A DNA stretch of 64,000 nt, from assembly GCF_010645075.1 (NCBI RefSeq), contig NZ_JAADZV010000009.1, positions 62,001 through 126,000 of the forward strand, written 5' to 3'. How positions within the stretch are numbered: position 1 is the stretch's first letter; each line of letters starts with the position of its first letter. The notes beneath the pieces are model-generated. The model saw nothing but the letters and a program-made list of their open reading frames with translations. It made no database searches and was not told where the DNA came from. Source of the stretch: Flavobacterium limi (GTDB lineage: Bacteria > Bacteroidota > Bacteroidia > Flavobacteriales > Flavobacteriaceae). Of this stretch, positions 9,166 to 18,486 are shown piece by piece. A program made the position numbers and the translations under genes.

Positions 9166-10890
9166 ATGTTAATAAAACATTCAACTATCTTATTACAAAT
9201 GCTTAGACCTCATTTTTTTTTATTATTCTTTGTAATACTAATTTACGTTAGTGATAAATCGTATTCTCAAAATAATACCCTTTCTGAAAATCAAATTGAG
9301 AAATTATTAAATGATGCCAAAGAAAGTTATGAAATCAATGACTATGAGAAATCATTAACACAATCCAGAACAGCATTAAAACATGCCATTACTATTAACA
9401 ACCCCAATTTGATCGGGCGTTGCTATAACACCATAGGTGTAAATTTTGATGACTTACTTATGTTAGACAAAGCACTTGACTTTTATCTTAAGGCTTTATT
9501 TTATATTAATAAAACAGACAACAACATTTACAAAGGAAGAATTAATAATAATCTAGCAAACATTTATTTCTTTGAAAAAAAACAATATAGAAAGGGAATA
9601 AGACATTATGAGAAAGCACTTGAGTATTGCAACTCATCTGACAATACATTAATTTATCTTAGAAAACTCAATATTACCTGGGCATACTTCGAGATCAATA
9701 ATTTCAACAAAGGCGTACAATATTTGAAATATCTAAATCAGTTTAGACGATATGGAGACGAATCAACAGAGGTTGCCTTAAACATGTTAAATGGAGTCTA
9801 CAGTGATTATATAAACGATACGGTAAAAGCAAATTTTCACTTCTTAAAAGCCGTCAGACTAGGCAATAATAGTAACAAAAAATTTGATTTATCCATAACT
9901 CATCAAAAATACGCTGATTTTTTATTTAAAAACAAAAATTATAAAAAAGCCTATGAAAATATATTAGAATTCAATCGCCTTACTAATGAAATTGCTGATT
10001 TAGCAAAACAAAAAAAGACAAAACTCGCTGGGGTCAATCTCGAACTGGACGAATTTAAAAGAGAAGTTGATAAAATAGAAACAGCATACAAAAACAAACA
10101 AAAATTATTGCAGGAAGAACAATCCCGTCATAAAAAGATATTCAGTATCATTGTTGTTTTATTCCTTATCATAACAGTTCTTTTTTACTTTTTTTATCAA
10201 TATACCAAGCTGAAACAAAAAAACAAGATTAAAAATATCCAGAATAAAATACATCAAAACATAATTAATGCAAGTATTGACGGACAGGAAAGCGAAAGAA
10301 AAAAAATCGCATTGTTTTTACACGACACCATCAGTGCCTCATTGTCATCTGCCGGTATGCATTTGAATGTTTTTTTAGCCCAAAACAATACTGTTCCTGA
10401 TGAAATCATCAAAACAAAATTTATTCTGGACGAAACACATGACAAAGTAAGAGATCTATCGCATGACCTGCTTCCCACTTTGTTAGTTCGTTTTGGGTTA
10501 TTATATGCCCTGGATGATTTATGCGAAAAATATTCAAATTCAACATTACATTTTGAATATCAGAATACTATTTCAACTAAAAAAAGATATTCTGAAAAGT
10601 TTGAAACAAGGCTCTATTTTATCATTTCTGAACTTTTAAACAACATTATAAAACATAGCGAGGCCACAAGGGCTGAAGTTTCGTTATCAGAAACAGAAAA
10701 CCATAAAGAGTTAATTATCGAAATTACTGATAACGGAAAAGGATTTGATATTAATGATTTTAATTTTGTGGAAGGATTTGGACTTAACCAGATAAAAGCC
10801 AGGATAAATAATCTGAATGGACAATTTGATGTAAAGTCAAGAATTAATGAGGGTACTTCTATTAAAATAACGATTCCTCTTAGCAATTAG
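9166..10890 (+). CDS. TPR-containing sensor histidine kinase, paralogue 2
   Basis: This 574-residue kinase has the same layout as the gene at 7143: membrane signal (about 10-30), TPR array (about 45-280), coiled coil, membrane helix (IFSIIVVLFLIITVLFYFFY), His386 in ALFLHDTISASLSSAG, N-box ISELLNNIIKHSEATRA, G1 ITDNGKGFD and G2 EGFGLNQIKARI. Long stretches of the catalytic half are identical to paralogue 1, while the TPR halves differ clearly, which indicates tandem duplication with sensor divergence. I chose the ATG at 9166 over a TTG at 9157. No regulator gene is attached to this copy, so it probably shares the response regulator at 6349. Confidence 0.92.
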   Translation: MLIKHSTILLQMLRPHFFLLFFVILIYVSDKSYSQNNTLSENQIEKLLNDAKESYEINDYEKSLTQSRTALKHAITINNPNLIGRCYNTIGVNFDDLLMLDKALDFYLKALFYINKTDNNIYKGRINNNLANIYFFEKKQYRKGIRHYEKALEYCNSSDNTLIYLRKLNITWAYFEINNFNKGVQYLKYLNQFRRYGDESTEVALNMLNGVYSDYINDTVKANFHFLKAVRLGNNSNKKFDLSITHQKYADFLFKNKNYKKAYENILEFNRLTNEIADLAKQKKTKLAGVNLELDEFKREVDKIETAYKNKQKLLQEEQSRHKKIFSIIVVLFLIITVLFYFFYQYTKLKQKNKIKNIQNKIHQNIINASIDGQESERKKIALFLHDTISASLSSAGMHLNVFLAQNNTVPDEIIKTKFILDETHDKVRDLSHDLLPTLLVRFGLLYALDDLCEKYSNSTLHFEYQNTISTKKRYSEKFETRLYFIISELLNNIIKHSEATRAEVSLSETENHKELIIEITDNGKGFDINDFNFVEGFGLNQIKARINNLNGQFDVKSRINEGTSIKITIPLSN

Positions 10891-10922
10891 TTCTTAGTGC
10901 ATGAGACTTGTTCACTAAAAAA

Positions 10923-11420
10923 TTACACTCTTTTATCAATTTCTATGATTTCTAAATCTTTTATTTTGTCACCTTCAATTACAAAGCGTAACATAGTCCT
11001 CACCTGATGAAAACCGCTTTTACCGGCGGCGCCCGGATTCATATGCAGTAGGTTATTTTTTTTATCAAACATTACTTTTAAAATATGCGAATGCCCGCAA
11101 ATGAATAATTTTGGCGGATTTTTTTGCATTTCTTCTCTTATGGCAGGATTATATTTTCCGGGATATCCTCCTATGTGCGTAATCCAAACAGAAACTTCCT
11201 CGCAAAAAAAACGATTGTGGAGCGGAAATTCTATCCGGGCTTCTGCGTCATCGATATTACCATAAACACAACGCAGCGGTTTTAGTTTTTTTATAGTATC
11301 AGTGACATTTAAATCTCCAATATCTCCGGCATGCCAGACTTCATCTGCCTGAACAATATATTTTAAAATAGTATCATCAATATGGCTGTGAGTATCGGAA
11401 AGCAGGAGGATTTTGGTCAT
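10923..11420 (-). CDS. YfcE/MJ0936-type metallophosphoesterase
   Basis: This 165-residue calcineurin-fold phosphodiesterase carries all metal-binding motifs: LLSDTHSHIDD, WHAGDIGDL, VYGNID and the late ICGHSHILK, with HMNPGAAGKSG near the C-terminus. The family hydrolyses phosphodiesters in a Mn-dependent way; the physiological substrate is usually unknown. It faces kinase paralogue 2 tail to tail and is divergent from truA. Confidence 0.9.
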   Translation of the reverse strand: MTKILLLSDTHSHIDDTILKYIVQADEVWHAGDIGDLNVTDTIKKLKPLRCVYGNIDDAEARIEFPLHNRFFCEEVSVWITHIGGYPGKYNPAIREEMQKNPPKLFICGHSHILKVMFDKKNNLLHMNPGAAGKSGFHQVRTMLRFVIEGDKIKDLEIIEIDKRV

Positions 11421-11572
11421 TTTAGGGCTAAGATTTCGGAATGCTAAAATACAAAGATTTCTATTTCTATTTCTATTTTATTTTCTTCTAAGGAAGTTAG
11501 ACGCACTGCTGTACTTCTCTACAGAAAAACTTTGTACCTTTGCAACTTTGTCACTTTGAACCTTAAGAACAC

Positions 11573-12310
11573 TTGAGATATTTTATTCACTTTGCATATA
11601 ACGGAACACATTATCATGGCTGGCAGTTTCAGCCGAATGCTTCATCAGTTCAGGAAACTTTAAATAAAGCACTTTCTGTTTTATTAAATTCATCTATTAA
11701 TGTAATGGGTGCCGGAAGAACTGATACTGGTGTCCATGCTTCTGAAATGTACGGGCATTTTGATTTTGAAAATCTTATTGATGTTCCGGTTTTGGTACAC
11801 AAACTCAATTCGTATTTACCGAAAGATATTACGATTTTTGATTTGATTGGGGTTCATGATGATGCACATTGCCGATTTGATGCTAAAAAGCGAACGTATG
11901 AATACCATATTAATACCTTTAAAAATCCTTTTCTGGAAGGACTTAGCTGGTATGTGAATCAAAAACTGGATGTGAATCTTATGAATGAAGCAGCAAAGAT
12001 TCTATTAAAACATACCGATTTTCAATGTTTTTCTAAAGTGAATACGGATGTCAACACATTTGATTGCACGATTTTTGAGGCGTATTGGAAAACTGAAAAC
12101 AACAAACTGGTTTTTACTATTTCAGCGAACCGCTTTTTGAGAAATATGGTTCGGGCGATTGTGGGAACTTTAATAAATATAGGCCTGTACAAAATTTCGT
12201 TGAAAGATTTTGAGAACATAATTGCGAGTAAGAACCGCGAAAAAGCAGGATTTTCAGTTCCGGCACATGGTTTATATTTAACTAAAATTGATTACGATTA
12301 CATAAAATAG
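11573..12310 (+). CDS. truA: tRNA pseudouridine(38-40) synthase TruA
   Basis: This 245-residue enzyme isomerises uridines 38-40 in the tRNA anticodon arm. The catalytic Asp lies in GAGRTDTGVHA. Other family signatures are FAYNGTHYHGWQFQPN near the N-terminus and RFLRNMVRAIVGTLINIG near the C-terminus. The start is TTG (11573) giving MRYFIHFAYNG; no in-frame ATG would keep the N-terminal strand. A TACCTTTG box at 11535-11542, about 30 bp upstream, fits the Bacteroidota -7 element. The stop codon TAG is also the first base triplet of a dispersed repeat copy. Confidence 0.95.
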   Translation: MRYFIHFAYNGTHYHGWQFQPNASSVQETLNKALSVLLNSSINVMGAGRTDTGVHASEMYGHFDFENLIDVPVLVHKLNSYLPKDITIFDLIGVHDDAHCRFDAKKRTYEYHINTFKNPFLEGLSWYVNQKLDVNLMNEAAKILLKHTDFQCFSKVNTDVNTFDCTIFEAYWKTENNKLVFTISANRFLRNMVRAIVGTLINIGLYKISLKDFENIIASKNREKAGFSVPAHGLYLTKIDYDYIK

Positions 12311-12417
12311 CCCTGATTGCAACGGAAATCATTTTTTGTTTTTTCTTTAAAAACAAAAAAGATTGAAGTGAAAAGCAGGTCACGGGCGATAGCGAATTGA
12401 CGAAGTAAACAGCTCCT
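12308..12417 (+). repeat. Dispersed flavobacterial intergenic repeat, copy 1
   Basis: The copy begins TAGCCCTGATTGCAACGGAA, has a central hairpin of T-run and A-run, then GATTGAAGTGAAAAGCAGG, and ends AGCTCCT. The same order of blocks (TAGCCCTGAT..AGCGG..ATC, hairpin, AGCGGACAGCAGGA, GCTCCT) appears at 36.9 and 46.2 kb, and in reverse at 26.7, 32.5 and 50.0 kb. It fills the whole truA to ABC-transporter gap. I recall similar blocks in many Flavobacterium genomes; the function is unknown. Confidence 0.7.
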
Positions 12418-12424
12418 AAAATAA

Positions 12425-14179
12425 ATGAAAGCAAAAGCATTTGATACCGGATTATTCAAACGGATTTTAAAATATACCAAACCTTATAAATGGCGTTATT
12501 ACGGCGTTATTGTTTTTGCAGTATCCTTATCAGTTTTTGCGGCACTTCGCCCCTATTTATTGAAACAAACTGTTGATGGCTACATTAAAACCCATGATAA
12601 ATACGGTTTACTGATGTACATTATCCTGATGGGAATTGTTTTACTGATGGAAGTGTTCTCTCAGTTTTATTTTGTTTTTTGGGCGAACTGGCTGGGACAG
12701 GATATTGTAAAAGATATTCGGAATAAGCTTTTTAAACATATTTTAAGTTTCAGGATGAAGTATTTTGATTTGGTTCCCGTTGGCCAATTGGTAACCCGGT
12801 CTGTTTCGGATATTGAGTCGATTGCACGTATTTTCAGTCAGGGATTATTTATGATTATAAGCGATATGATGAAAATGCTGGTAGTTTTGATTTTTATGTT
12901 TTACATGAACTGGAAACTTACCTGGATTGTGATTGTTGCCATGCCCATTCTGGTTTACATTACACGAATTTTTCAGCGAAAGATGCAGGTTGCTTTTGAA
13001 GAAGTACGAACGCAGATTGCCAACATGAATTCGTTTGTACAGGAACGTGTAACGGGAATGAAAATCGTTCAGCTTTTTAACCGTGAGAAAATTGAGGCTG
13101 AAAACTTTAAAAATATCAATGACAAACATAGGGTTGCGTGGATCAAGACGATTTTATACAACTCGATCTTCTTCCCGATTGCCGATATTATTTCGTCTAT
13201 TACTTTAGGACTGGTTGTTGTATTTGGCGGATTTAAAATTCTGAACGGAGATAACTTTACCACTTTTGGGGATCTATTTTCATACACCATGTTTATTGGA
13301 ATGTTGTTTAACCCACTGCGTCAGATTGCGGATAAGTTCAATGAGATGCAATTGGGAATGATTGCTGCTAATCGGGTTTTTGATATTATTGATACTCAGG
13401 ATCATATTCAGGACACCGGAACCCTTGAGGCACCTGTTTTTCAGGGAAGCATTGAGTTCAAAGACGTTCGTTTTAGTTATATTCCGGAAGAAGAAGTTAT
13501 AAAAGGTATTGATTTATCTGTAGCTTCGGGACAGACAATCGCGATTGTTGGATCAACCGGAGCAGGAAAATCGACCATTATTAATTTACTGAACCGTTTT
13601 TACGAAATTAACAACGGAACCATTTTCATAGACGGACACAATATCGAAAACTATACTCTGGCTTCGTTGCGAAAACAAATTGCGGTGGTTCTACAGGATG
13701 TTTTTTTGTTTGCTGATACGATCTACAATAATATCACACTTCATAATCCTCAAATTACGCGTAATCAGGTTATAGATGCTGCTAAAAAAATTGGTGTTCA
13801 CGGTTTTATTATGAACCTGCCTGACAATTATGATTTTGATGTAAAAGAACGGGGTGTGATGCTTTCCTCCGGTCAGCGGCAATTGATTGCTTTTTTACGT
13901 TCGTACGTGAGCAACCCGAGTATTTTGATTTTGGATGAAGCGACTTCATCAATCGACACTTATTCTGAAGAACTAATTCAGCGTGCTACAGAAACCATAA
14001 CCAAAGGCCGAACTTCAATTGTTATTGCGCATCGCCTGGCCACTATTGTTAATGCTGATAAAATTGTGGTGATGGACAAAGGTCTTATAGTTGAGCAGGG
14101 AACTCATCAGGAATTATTAGCCAAAACAGATGGTTATTATAAAAACCTGTACGACTCGCAATTTTCGGTAGCCAATTAA
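12425..14179 (+). CDS. ABC exporter, fused permease and ATPase (MsbA/MdlB-like)
   Basis: This 584-residue half-transporter has an N-terminal six-helix transmembrane domain (about 20-310) and a C-terminal nucleotide-binding domain (about 340-580). The latter carries Walker A GSTGAGKST, the Q-loop VVLQDVFLF, Walker B ILILDEATSSID, the switch His in IAHRLAT, and a signature motif LSSGQRQ in place of the usual LSGGQ. Such proteins export lipids or drugs as dimers. A single gene suggests a homodimer or a distant partner. The substrate is unknown. Confidence 0.92.
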   Translation: MKAKAFDTGLFKRILKYTKPYKWRYYGVIVFAVSLSVFAALRPYLLKQTVDGYIKTHDKYGLLMYIILMGIVLLMEVFSQFYFVFWANWLGQDIVKDIRNKLFKHILSFRMKYFDLVPVGQLVTRSVSDIESIARIFSQGLFMIISDMMKMLVVLIFMFYMNWKLTWIVIVAMPILVYITRIFQRKMQVAFEEVRTQIANMNSFVQERVTGMKIVQLFNREKIEAENFKNINDKHRVAWIKTILYNSIFFPIADIISSITLGLVVVFGGFKILNGDNFTTFGDLFSYTMFIGMLFNPLRQIADKFNEMQLGMIAANRVFDIIDTQDHIQDTGTLEAPVFQGSIEFKDVRFSYIPEEEVIKGIDLSVASGQTIAIVGSTGAGKSTIINLLNRFYEINNGTIFIDGHNIENYTLASLRKQIAVVLQDVFLFADTIYNNITLHNPQITRNQVIDAAKKIGVHGFIMNLPDNYDFDVKERGVMLSSGQRQLIAFLRSYVSNPSILILDEATSSIDTYSEELIQRATETITKGRTSIVIAHRLATIVNADKIVVMDKGLIVEQGTHQELLAKTDGYYKNLYDSQFSVAN

Positions 14180-14206
14180 AAACACTCCTATTTATATATA
14201 CTTCTT

Positions 14207-15781
14207 TTGAAATTTAGATTAAAAAAAATAACATCCAGACGTGCGTTCTTTATATATGTTGCATTCACAATTTTAGTTACAGTTTCTTCTGTTTACATTT
14301 TAAGTAAATTAATTACTGATCTTACGGAAGAAGCCAATGATGAGACTGCGCAACGCAACTTCATGAAAAGGCAGGAATTTATGTCGCAGGAGTTTTCGAA
14401 ATTTTTAGAACATGAAAACCGAATTAAACATGTTTTAAAAATTAGTACGCCGGAGAATCTAGCGACCAATTTAAATCTCTGTTCATCAGTTCAGGGAACT
14501 AATGCATTGGTTACCGATAGTTGGTTTCAAATCAATGATCATAAAATCCAATTTGGAAATGATTCTATTTCTGAGACCGTAAAAAATGAAGCTGCAGATT
14601 TTGTTCTTCAAAACAAAAATGCAGACCATATCAATACAGTAATTCCGCAGGCAAAAGATTGGGTTTGGAGAATTTATTTTAAACTCAACTCCAAAAAAAC
14701 AACCATACGTTATGGTTATGATATCAACTTAAAAAAACTTCACGAATATTTTTCTAATGTAGACAAATCGAACTCGACAACAAATTATGCTTTCATTTTT
14801 GATAAATCAGGAACATGTATTTATCATCCAGAGGCTGCATTTATAGGAAAAAATATTTACAAAATCTCTTCTACCCGATCTATTGATACTATTTTCAGTA
14901 AAAAACAGGATTATGTAGAAAGGGTTACCCTGTCTGAATATTTAAAATTGGATGTAATTCGGTTTACTAAAAGATTAGATTTAAAAAATTCTCATTGGTT
15001 TATATGTGTCAACGAACCTAAGCTTTTTATAGATGATAAAGTACAATTGATAAAGAAATATTCGACGTGGACCTATTTGATAACAACTGTAATGCTTTTG
15101 CTAATATTTTATCTATTCTCATATGCTAACAGACGTGCTTACAGAGAAAAAGGAATAGCAATAAAGGAGAAAAACAAGCTACGTGTCGAGAATGAAAAAA
15201 TAAAAAAAGAAAAGGCATTGATTCAGCTTCAGCAATTAAAGGAGCAGATTAATCCGCATTTTTTGTTTAATTCGCTCAACTCGCTTTATATGTTAATGAT
15301 AAGCGATGTTAGAACGGCACAGAAATTCACTTTGAATTTATCACGTATTTACCGCTATCTTATTGATCCGCCGAAAAAGAATATAGTTCCCCTAAAGGAT
15401 GAGTTACTTTTCATTGAAAAATATATCTTTTTACAGCAAACCCGATTTAAGGAAGAATTGTTTTTTTCTATCAAAATCGAAGATGAAACAGCACTAGAAA
15501 AATTCATTCCCTATCTGGCATTTCAGGTTGTAGTCGAAAATGCCATCAAACACAATATGGCAACGCAGGAAAATCCGCTGACTACCCAAATTCTAATTCA
15601 GAAAGACCAGGTTATTATCAGCAACAATCTCCAAAAAAAGACACACAGCGAACCTGGTGCTAATTTTGGCTTAAAATACCTTTCGAGTATTTACACTTTT
15701 TATTCCAGAACCAATTTTGAAACCTCAGAAAAAGACGGCAATTTCGTATGTATCCTGCCATTAATATCCATTCACTCCTAA
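14207..15781 (+). CDS. LytS-type sensor histidine kinase with extracytoplasmic sensor
   Basis: This 524-residue kinase has a membrane helix (about 12-32), a 250-residue periplasmic domain of Cache-like character (YAFIFDKSGTCIYHPE) and a second membrane helix (about 284-304). A coiled coil, a His_kinase domain of the LytS class (KEQINPHFLFNSLNSLYMLM) and an ATPase N-box (FQVVVENAIKHNMATQ) follow. It begins with TTG at 14207. It opens the block that contains the zincin, SusC and SusD genes, and the block ends with a LytTR regulator (23335) that is its likely partner. This split kinase-regulator pair around a transport system suggests that the sensed nutrient controls its own uptake genes. Confidence 0.9.
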   Translation: MKFRLKKITSRRAFFIYVAFTILVTVSSVYILSKLITDLTEEANDETAQRNFMKRQEFMSQEFSKFLEHENRIKHVLKISTPENLATNLNLCSSVQGTNALVTDSWFQINDHKIQFGNDSISETVKNEAADFVLQNKNADHINTVIPQAKDWVWRIYFKLNSKKTTIRYGYDINLKKLHEYFSNVDKSNSTTNYAFIFDKSGTCIYHPEAAFIGKNIYKISSTRSIDTIFSKKQDYVERVTLSEYLKLDVIRFTKRLDLKNSHWFICVNEPKLFIDDKVQLIKKYSTWTYLITTVMLLLIFYLFSYANRRAYREKGIAIKEKNKLRVENEKIKKEKALIQLQQLKEQINPHFLFNSLNSLYMLMISDVRTAQKFTLNLSRIYRYLIDPPKKNIVPLKDELLFIEKYIFLQQTRFKEELFFSIKIEDETALEKFIPYLAFQVVVENAIKHNMATQENPLTTQILIQKDQVIISNNLQKKTHSEPGANFGLKYLSSIYTFYSRTNFETSEKDGNFVCILPLISIHS

Positions 15782-15867
15782 AAATAAGCCATTCACTCCC
15801 TTTCCTTTTTTATTTGAGCATGAAACAAATAGTTTCGCACAAAAATTAACATAAAATTATTATCAAA

Positions 15868-18465
15868 ATGAGGGAAAAGGTAATCCTATATAACTTAAAA
15901 GTAATAGCTGTATTCCTTTTATTTTTATTAGGCCCAATTTCTGGCTATTCTCAAAAAAAGAATAAGAATAAAGAAAACGGTACTGAAATAGCAAAAGACA
16001 CTACTTTATCTAAAAAAGGAAAAAAATACAATGACCTTGTAAAAAAAGGAACTCTAAAAAAAGGTCTTTTCAATATTATACAAGTTAAGACTGATGTTTA
16101 TTTTGAAATTCAGGACAGTTTATTTAAAAGAGAGTTTTTAGTTGTAAACAAAGTATCACAAGTTCCTTTTCAGATAAACGAATATGGTTTAAACAAAGGA
16201 ATGAATTATGAAAACAAAGTAATCAGTTTTTATAAAGATACAATTGCAAATAAAGTTTGGGTAAAATCTTATCTTCCAAAAGTTTCTTCTCCTAAGGATG
16301 ATGCTATAACAGCTTCTGTAAAAAATAATTTTGCCGAATCTATTATTGAGGTTTTTGATATCGAAAGTAAAAATAACGACTCGACTTCCGTTGTTATTAA
16401 AGTAAATAAAATTTTCGACGGTAGACAAAAGAGTTTCAATGACTTATTAAGCAACGTTGGATTAAGCAGTTCTTTAAAATCTGATTTATCCTATATAGAA
16501 AGTACAAAATCGTTTCCAAAAAACATTATTGTAAAATCGCAGTTAACGACTTCTGTTCCTGAAGATGGAATTCCGACATCAGTAACCCTTGGCGTAACAA
16601 GTAATATTATTTTATTGGACAAAACCCCAATGAAACCTCGTTTTTCTGATAACCGTATTGGGTATTTCACTGAAAAGCATTGGTATTTTGCCGATGCACA
16701 GCAGGCAATGCTTGAAAAAGAATTGATAACACGCTGGCGTTTAGAACCCAAAAAAGAAGATGAAGAACGATATTTAAAAGGAGAATTAGTAGCGCCTAAA
16801 AAGCCAATCGTGTATTATATTGATCCAGCAACCCCAAAACAATGGAGAAAATATATTATTGACGGTGTTCACGATTGGCAAACGGCCTTTGAAAAAGCCG
16901 GTTTTAAAAATGCTATTATCGCAAAAGAACCTACTGAAAATGATTTAGATTTTGATATTGATGACGTACGTTATTCTGTTATTACGTATGCAGCATCTCC
17001 AAAATCCAATGCTATGGGACCATCTGTTGTTGACCCGAGAAGCGGTGAAATTATTGAAGCTGACATTATCTGGTGGCACAATGTTATGACTTCCCTTCAA
17101 AGCTGGATGCGTATCCAGACCGGACCGATTGATCCGAAAGCCAGAGGAAATACTTTTAGTAATGAACATATGGGAGAAGCAATACGTTTTGCATCATCTC
17201 ACGAAGTAGGACACACATTTGGTTTAAAACACAATATGGGATCTTCGTTTGCTTATGATGTTGAATCTTTACGTTCTAAAGAATTCACAGCAAAAATGGG
17301 CGGCACTGCTCCTTCCATAATGGATTATGCCAGATACAATTATGTAGCACAGCCGGAAGATAGTGTTACGGTTATTACCCCTAAAATTGGAGAATACGAT
17401 AAGTATGCGATTGAATGGGGATACAGATGGTACCCGCCTAATGAAAACGAAACCGTTAAACTAAACACACTAATCGCCAAACACCAAAACGATCCTGTTT
17501 ATTTTTATGGTGAGCAGCAGGGAGAGATAATTGATCCGCGTTCACAGTCTGAAGATTTAGGAAACGATAATGTAAAAGCAAGCGAATACGGTTTGAAAAA
17601 CTTAAAACGTGTTGTCGATAATATCTTAAGCTGGACATACGATAAAGATCAGTCTTACTACGAAACAGGCAAACTGTATATTGGAGCTATCGGACAATGG
17701 CAAATGTACAATCGTCATGTAATGAACAATATTGGCGGTATTTACTTAAACCCAACAGTTCACGGCGATAACAAACAAAGCTATGTTCCGGTTCCTGCAG
17801 CAATGCAAAAAAGAGCCGCTGACTATTTAGTTAAAAATGTACTTACGATTCCGCAGTGGCTGTTTTTCAATGATATTTTAGACAAGACAAATCCTTTGAA
17901 AGATACTCCTCTTGGACCTTATGAGTACACTCCTTATACCCTTTCAAGAGAATTGCAATACGATATCATGTATAAATTATTAGGCGATGACCGTTTGCTT
18001 CGAATGACAGAAAACGAATTATACCAGCGAAATAAAACCAATGAGAAGGTTTTTACCGTAAATGATCTGTTTAAAAAAATGCATCAGAATGTATTTGCAG
18101 GAACTATTCAAAACAAATCGCTTACCATTCTGGAGCGCATGACACAAAAAAATTATGTGGATATTTTAATTGTTTCGACAAATAAATTATTTGAAAAAAC
18201 AGAACCTAAAAAAACTATAGAAATTCAGCAGACTTTAAACATGCCGCATTTGTGTAGTGATTTAGATGATGAACACATGGCAAGAAACATCAATCAGTCC
18301 TTTTTAAAAAGAGTTACAGAAGTAACCTCTGACAAAAAAGGAGAATTATATAAAGTGCTTCAATTATTAAAAATAAAGAAAAGCACCGGAGACCAATCGA
18401 CCCAAAACCATTACCTCGATTTGATACAACGAATCGAAAGAGCCCTGAATAATACAACCTTTTAA
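15868..18465 (+). CDS. Zinc-dependent metalloprotease (DUF5117/DUF4953 type)
   Basis: This 865-residue secreted protein has a signal peptide ending about GPISGYSQ, followed by a Lys-rich stretch. DUF5118/DUF5117-like regions come next, then a metzincin-like catalytic site with the extended zinc motif HEVGHTFGLKH (residue ~444) and a Met-turn candidate SIMDYARYNYV. Family members are found next to SusC/SusD pairs in Bacteroidota. Here SusC follows by 21 bp, so protease and transporter are probably one operon that degrades a protein and imports the products. The exact substrate is unknown. Confidence 0.88.
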   Translation: MREKVILYNLKVIAVFLLFLLGPISGYSQKKNKNKENGTEIAKDTTLSKKGKKYNDLVKKGTLKKGLFNIIQVKTDVYFEIQDSLFKREFLVVNKVSQVPFQINEYGLNKGMNYENKVISFYKDTIANKVWVKSYLPKVSSPKDDAITASVKNNFAESIIEVFDIESKNNDSTSVVIKVNKIFDGRQKSFNDLLSNVGLSSSLKSDLSYIESTKSFPKNIIVKSQLTTSVPEDGIPTSVTLGVTSNIILLDKTPMKPRFSDNRIGYFTEKHWYFADAQQAMLEKELITRWRLEPKKEDEERYLKGELVAPKKPIVYYIDPATPKQWRKYIIDGVHDWQTAFEKAGFKNAIIAKEPTENDLDFDIDDVRYSVITYAASPKSNAMGPSVVDPRSGEIIEADIIWWHNVMTSLQSWMRIQTGPIDPKARGNTFSNEHMGEAIRFASSHEVGHTFGLKHNMGSSFAYDVESLRSKEFTAKMGGTAPSIMDYARYNYVAQPEDSVTVITPKIGEYDKYAIEWGYRWYPPNENETVKLNTLIAKHQNDPVYFYGEQQGEIIDPRSQSEDLGNDNVKASEYGLKNLKRVVDNILSWTYDKDQSYYETGKLYIGAIGQWQMYNRHVMNNIGGIYLNPTVHGDNKQSYVPVPAAMQKRAADYLVKNVLTIPQWLFFNDILDKTNPLKDTPLGPYEYTPYTLSRELQYDIMYKLLGDDRLLRMTENELYQRNKTNEKVFTVNDLFKKMHQNVFAGTIQNKSLTILERMTQKNYVDILIVSTNKLFEKTEPKKTIEIQQTLNMPHLCSDLDDEHMARNINQSFLKRVTEVTSDKKGELYKVLQLLKIKKSTGDQSTQNHYLDLIQRIERALNNTTF

Positions 18466-18486
18466 TACAAACCCAATTCCAAAAAC

